The notes below the pieces were generated by a model, which did no database searches, had not been told where the DNA came from, and saw only the letters and a program-made list of their open reading frames with translations. DNA of 64,000 nucleotides from Ectocarpus siliculosus (lineage: Eukaryota; Sar; Phaeophyceae; Ectocarpales; Ectocarpaceae): NCBI GenBank assembly GCA_000310025.1, contig FN648398.1, forward strand, positions 201,837-265,836, in the 5' to 3' direction. A program made the position numbers and the translations under genes. Of this stretch, positions 61,691-64,000 are shown in pieces (position 1 is the first letter of the stretch; every line of letters begins with the position of its first letter).

Positions 61691-62000
61691 GGGATACTCA
61701 TAGTCGTGCATGCCGTAGTCGTTTGACCATTGACCTCGCATCCCTGCAAAGCCGGGACGGAGCACGCCGGGTTCTCACCGGACCAGGCTCTCACATCACC
61801 AAGCGCGAAGCGCCGTGAGGTATTCGGCGAGTCGCATGAAGGGTTCGATCGCTGCATCCTGCCAAGGGTGTTCGGCATCTTGTGCTTACTTCCTTGCGTA
61901 CGGATGACAGCTGCGTATGACTTAATTTATTTTCTGGTGCTTTCACTTCCAGAGACAGTTCCATTTCAACACACCGTGGTGCGATCATCCCCCATTGCGC
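61691..62000 (+). repeat. Dispersed 340-base repeat, copy 2
   Basis: Partner of 11141-11480 in the same orientation. It is preceded by a run of 12 G residues at 61682-61693. Substitutions and small indels are spread evenly, which argues against coding constraint. Confidence 0.85.
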
Positions 62001-62121
62001 GGAGTGAGGGTTCTCGCCTTGCACAACATAATCTACTCGACCACCATTATGGTTATCGCAAAAAAAAAAACAGAGGTAAAAAAAAATAAACGGTAACCTG
62101 GTTGCACGAAGTGAATTGGCT

Positions 62122-62228
62122 TGTTTTACAACGTCGTTGCCATGCGACGAAAACCCAATCCCAACGGCAAACACCGAGGGGGGGCTTGTTTTACAACGTC
62201 GTTGCCAAGCGACAAAAACCCAACCCCG
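62122..62228 (+). repeat. Two-unit tandem repeat
   Basis: Units at about 62122-62174 and 62188-62230 share GGCTTGTTTTACAACGTCGT, then TGCCA-GCGAC-AAAACCCAA-CCC. Each unit contains short internal complementary arms. Confidence 0.85.
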
Positions 62229-63038
62229 ATTTGGGGGGAGTAGAGTTATGGGGAGTGATAAAAGGGAACGGGGTCCTTCTCGTCGTAAGAATACGTAACC
62301 TCTGAAGGCGTTCTATCGGTATTTTGGGCCAACGGGTTGTTGTTGGGGACTATCCCAAGGTTGTATGTTGTTGGTGGATATCGTCCAAGGAGCAGCTTAA
62401 TGTATGTTTCCGAAGCGTAGTGGGATACGGGTAGTCGGGTGGTATTCGCTCAAACCAAGCGCGATGCAGATCCCAGAGCTCGACAAAATACATGTTTTTA
62501 CAAGAGGGGGCCTGTTTCCAAGGGAAATTTCGTTGAGAAACGGGATTTTTCTAACTCAGCCGAGGTTTTCAGATCTCATGACAACCACCCCACAAACTCA
62601 CCCACGAGTTGCGCACCTTGGTGACAGGAGAAACATATCGACAGCACGGTCGTTCTTGCCACAATCTGTTCGACGTGCAGCACGTACAGTCTCCTGTTCC
62701 TCGCTTGTTATCATCTCGAAATGCGGGAGTCTACACGCCTTGCCATTGTGTCCCAAGCACAGCGTGTAAGCCGGCCTGAGGTTCACATAGCAGTATTTTC
62801 TCTCGGAACGAAAAAATGGTACCGGTAGTTGAGAAAGAGGCAGCAAACAACCGCATACCCTAGCGTACCGACGGACTTGCTTTTGCCGTTTCTGTCGCAT
62901 TGTGTGCCTCAATTTATGCCTGTACTGGGCTCAACCCCATATTCCAACAACCCAGAAGAGTCCAGACAACCGAACGAGCCCTCCCTGTGCAGCGATGACG
63001 GTGCGTGTTGTGTTCCATGCTCTATGTTGCTTGTTCAG

Positions 63039-63952
63039 AAAGCTCTTCGAACAAGTCATGGCAGCATTCTTACGAGACGAAAACTGCACCCAGACTGACT
63101 TCGCCGCCGTGCTTGCGCGCGCTCACGCTGAGGGGGCACTTGGGAAGGAAAGTGAGTACACGTTAGTAAGAAAGGTGCACCGTACATGTCAGGTATCTCG
63201 ACCGAGCAGGCTTCTCCAATACGGTTTTGGGCCGTTCCTGGCTACAACGCAGAGGGTTGTCCGCATGACGAACTTGTTGCGGAAGTTCCACGTGGGGCTC
63301 TAGATGTGATGTTGGACAGGTGTTCGCTGAGAAGCGTGGCGCCTATACTAGCATCATACCACAGCTTAGGTTTCTCTTGCGCTGTCTGACCACTGCTTCA
63401 TATATTGCTACTACAAGCAGATATTTCTATTGCAGGAACCATAGAAGGGACGACACAGAGGACATGGCTGCCGTTTGAAAGCACGCTAGATCATCCATCC
63501 CTGGTGTCATGGATGGTTGCGAACTTGGTGCATCCGGGTTCGTCTTTTGGTCTATCATCACACTGTAAATACCTCTTTTTTCGGACAATGGTACCTTCAA
63601 CAACGCAAGGAGCGCCTTCCCCCCTCCCCCTCATTTTGACCGTTGTGCATTTTCGCATCGTGTGGCCATGATCGCCTGGATCGTCGGAGTAGGTTTGGGC
63701 AGCCTGGTCATCGAGACCATGACGGCCGTGGATGACTTCGAGTCGTTCACGAATTTCATGAACAACGCCGTGGCTGGTGAAGACGAGGACGCCTTGGCTG
63801 GTGAAGACGAGGACGATAGCGACGGCGCACCCGAAAACGCGGCCGTCCAGGATGGGGAGGAAGAGAGCAAGCGATGTCGACTCGAGAGTGACGGTAGCGA
63901 TGGTTCCAACGGGGGGGTTGCTGATACCGCGGCAAGAAGGAGACGGAAGTGA
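63039..63952 (+). CDS. 3' part of a BART-domain gene
   Basis: The BART domain (ARL2-binding-protein and CFAP36 families) is a helical domain that binds small ARL GTPases and often works in cilia, flagella or mitochondria. Exon 63039-63151 is preceded by TTGTTCAG and followed by GTGAGT. It encodes KLFEQVMAAFLRDENCTQTDF and then AAVLARAHAEGALGKE. The terminal exon, probably from 63690, gives LVIETMTAVDDFESFTNFMNNAV, the domain's closing helix with the aromatic pair typical of ARL2BP (TDF-x-x-F). The tail is acidic with a doubled AGEDED unit and ends in RRRRK. The exact acceptor is uncertain: 63690 keeps the frame but has a weak pyrimidine tract; the stronger AG at 63702 does not match the donor phase. 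N-terminal exons were not found. Brown algal gametes and spores are flagellated, so a flagellar role is possible. Confidence 0.68.
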
Positions 63953-64000
63953 TCCTAAGTTGCGAAACGACTCTCGACACCAAACAAGATCGTGGCGGCG

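Larger units (their letters stand above)
57760..63038. other. 5.3 kb upstream of the BART exons, no confident gene
   Basis: The 5' exons of the BART-domain gene should lie here, but none could be recognised. The region contains the second copy of the dispersed 340-base repeat (61691-62000), a two-unit tandem repeat at 62122-62228, an AT dinucleotide run near 60138-60155 and a 110-codon plus-strand frame at 60309-60638 of unknown nature. Confidence 0.5.

Noticed and set aside
62122-62228. A 15-base match, GTTTTACAACGTCGT, to the start of E. coli lacZ alpha, suggesting vector contamination
   Set aside because: The match stops right after this core, the segment is a two-unit tandem repeat in ordinary flanking sequence, and no other vector sequence is present. 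Chance resemblance is more likely.
63191-63389. Open frame beginning SGISTEQASPIRFWAVPGY as a middle exon of the BART gene
   Set aside because: It would require an intron of about 38 bases after 63151 and inserts unrelated residues into the domain.
1-64000. CRISPR arrays, bacterial operons or phage genes
   Set aside because: No regularly spaced identical repeats, and all recognisable genes are intron-containing eukaryotic genes.

Overview
The window looks like nuclear DNA of a stramenopile, most probably a brown alga (Ectocarpus- or kelp-like). The evidence is small exons separated by introns of mostly 0.3-1 kb, near-balanced base composition, abundant simple repeats, two plastid-type proteins with bipartite N-termini (signal peptide followed by a phenylalanine motif), and genes that mostly alternate strands. 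All gene models were built by hand from frame-consistent GT-AG junctions and recognisable family motifs; no database search was possible. A 233-base assembly gap lies at 17247-17479.

Layout: the 3' end of an unrecognised plus-strand gene (2956-3945); about 7 kb without recognisable genes; a complete 10-exon heterotrimeric G-protein alpha subunit on the minus strand (27761 down to 11035, predicted 351 aa) whose second intron is about 9 kb and full of degenerate tandem repeats; two plus-strand copies of an SDR (carbonyl-reductase-like) gene at 30163-31455 and 35458-36621, inside a diverged tandem segmental duplication of about 5 kb; a minus-strand leucine-rich-repeat gene (about 40886-38256); a plus-strand plastid-targeted DUF2997 gene (42420-43571); a minus-strand dual-specificity phosphatase (47262-45760); the 20S proteasome subunit alpha1-type gene (48401-51382, plus); an HCF164-like membrane-anchored plastid thioredoxin (53664-57759, plus); and the 3' end of a BART-domain gene (63039-63952, plus).

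The genes do not form a pathway. They are housekeeping, signalling and plastid genes. Two head-to-head pairs (LRR/DUF2997 and phosphatase/proteasome) share short 5' regions of 1.1-1.5 kb, and several neighbours converge. The two plastid genes act in or near the photosynthetic membrane. The most unusual material is non-coding: a 291-bp MITE-like inverted-repeat element inside the G-alpha gene, a pentanucleotide repeat that supplies a polypyrimidine tract, a 340-bp repeat shared by the two ends of the window, and an 8-mer (ACTGCTGT/ACAGCAGT) that recurs far more often than chance predicts, almost always outside coding exons. I found no CRISPR array, prokaryotic operon, intact transposase gene or convincing tRNA/rRNA gene.
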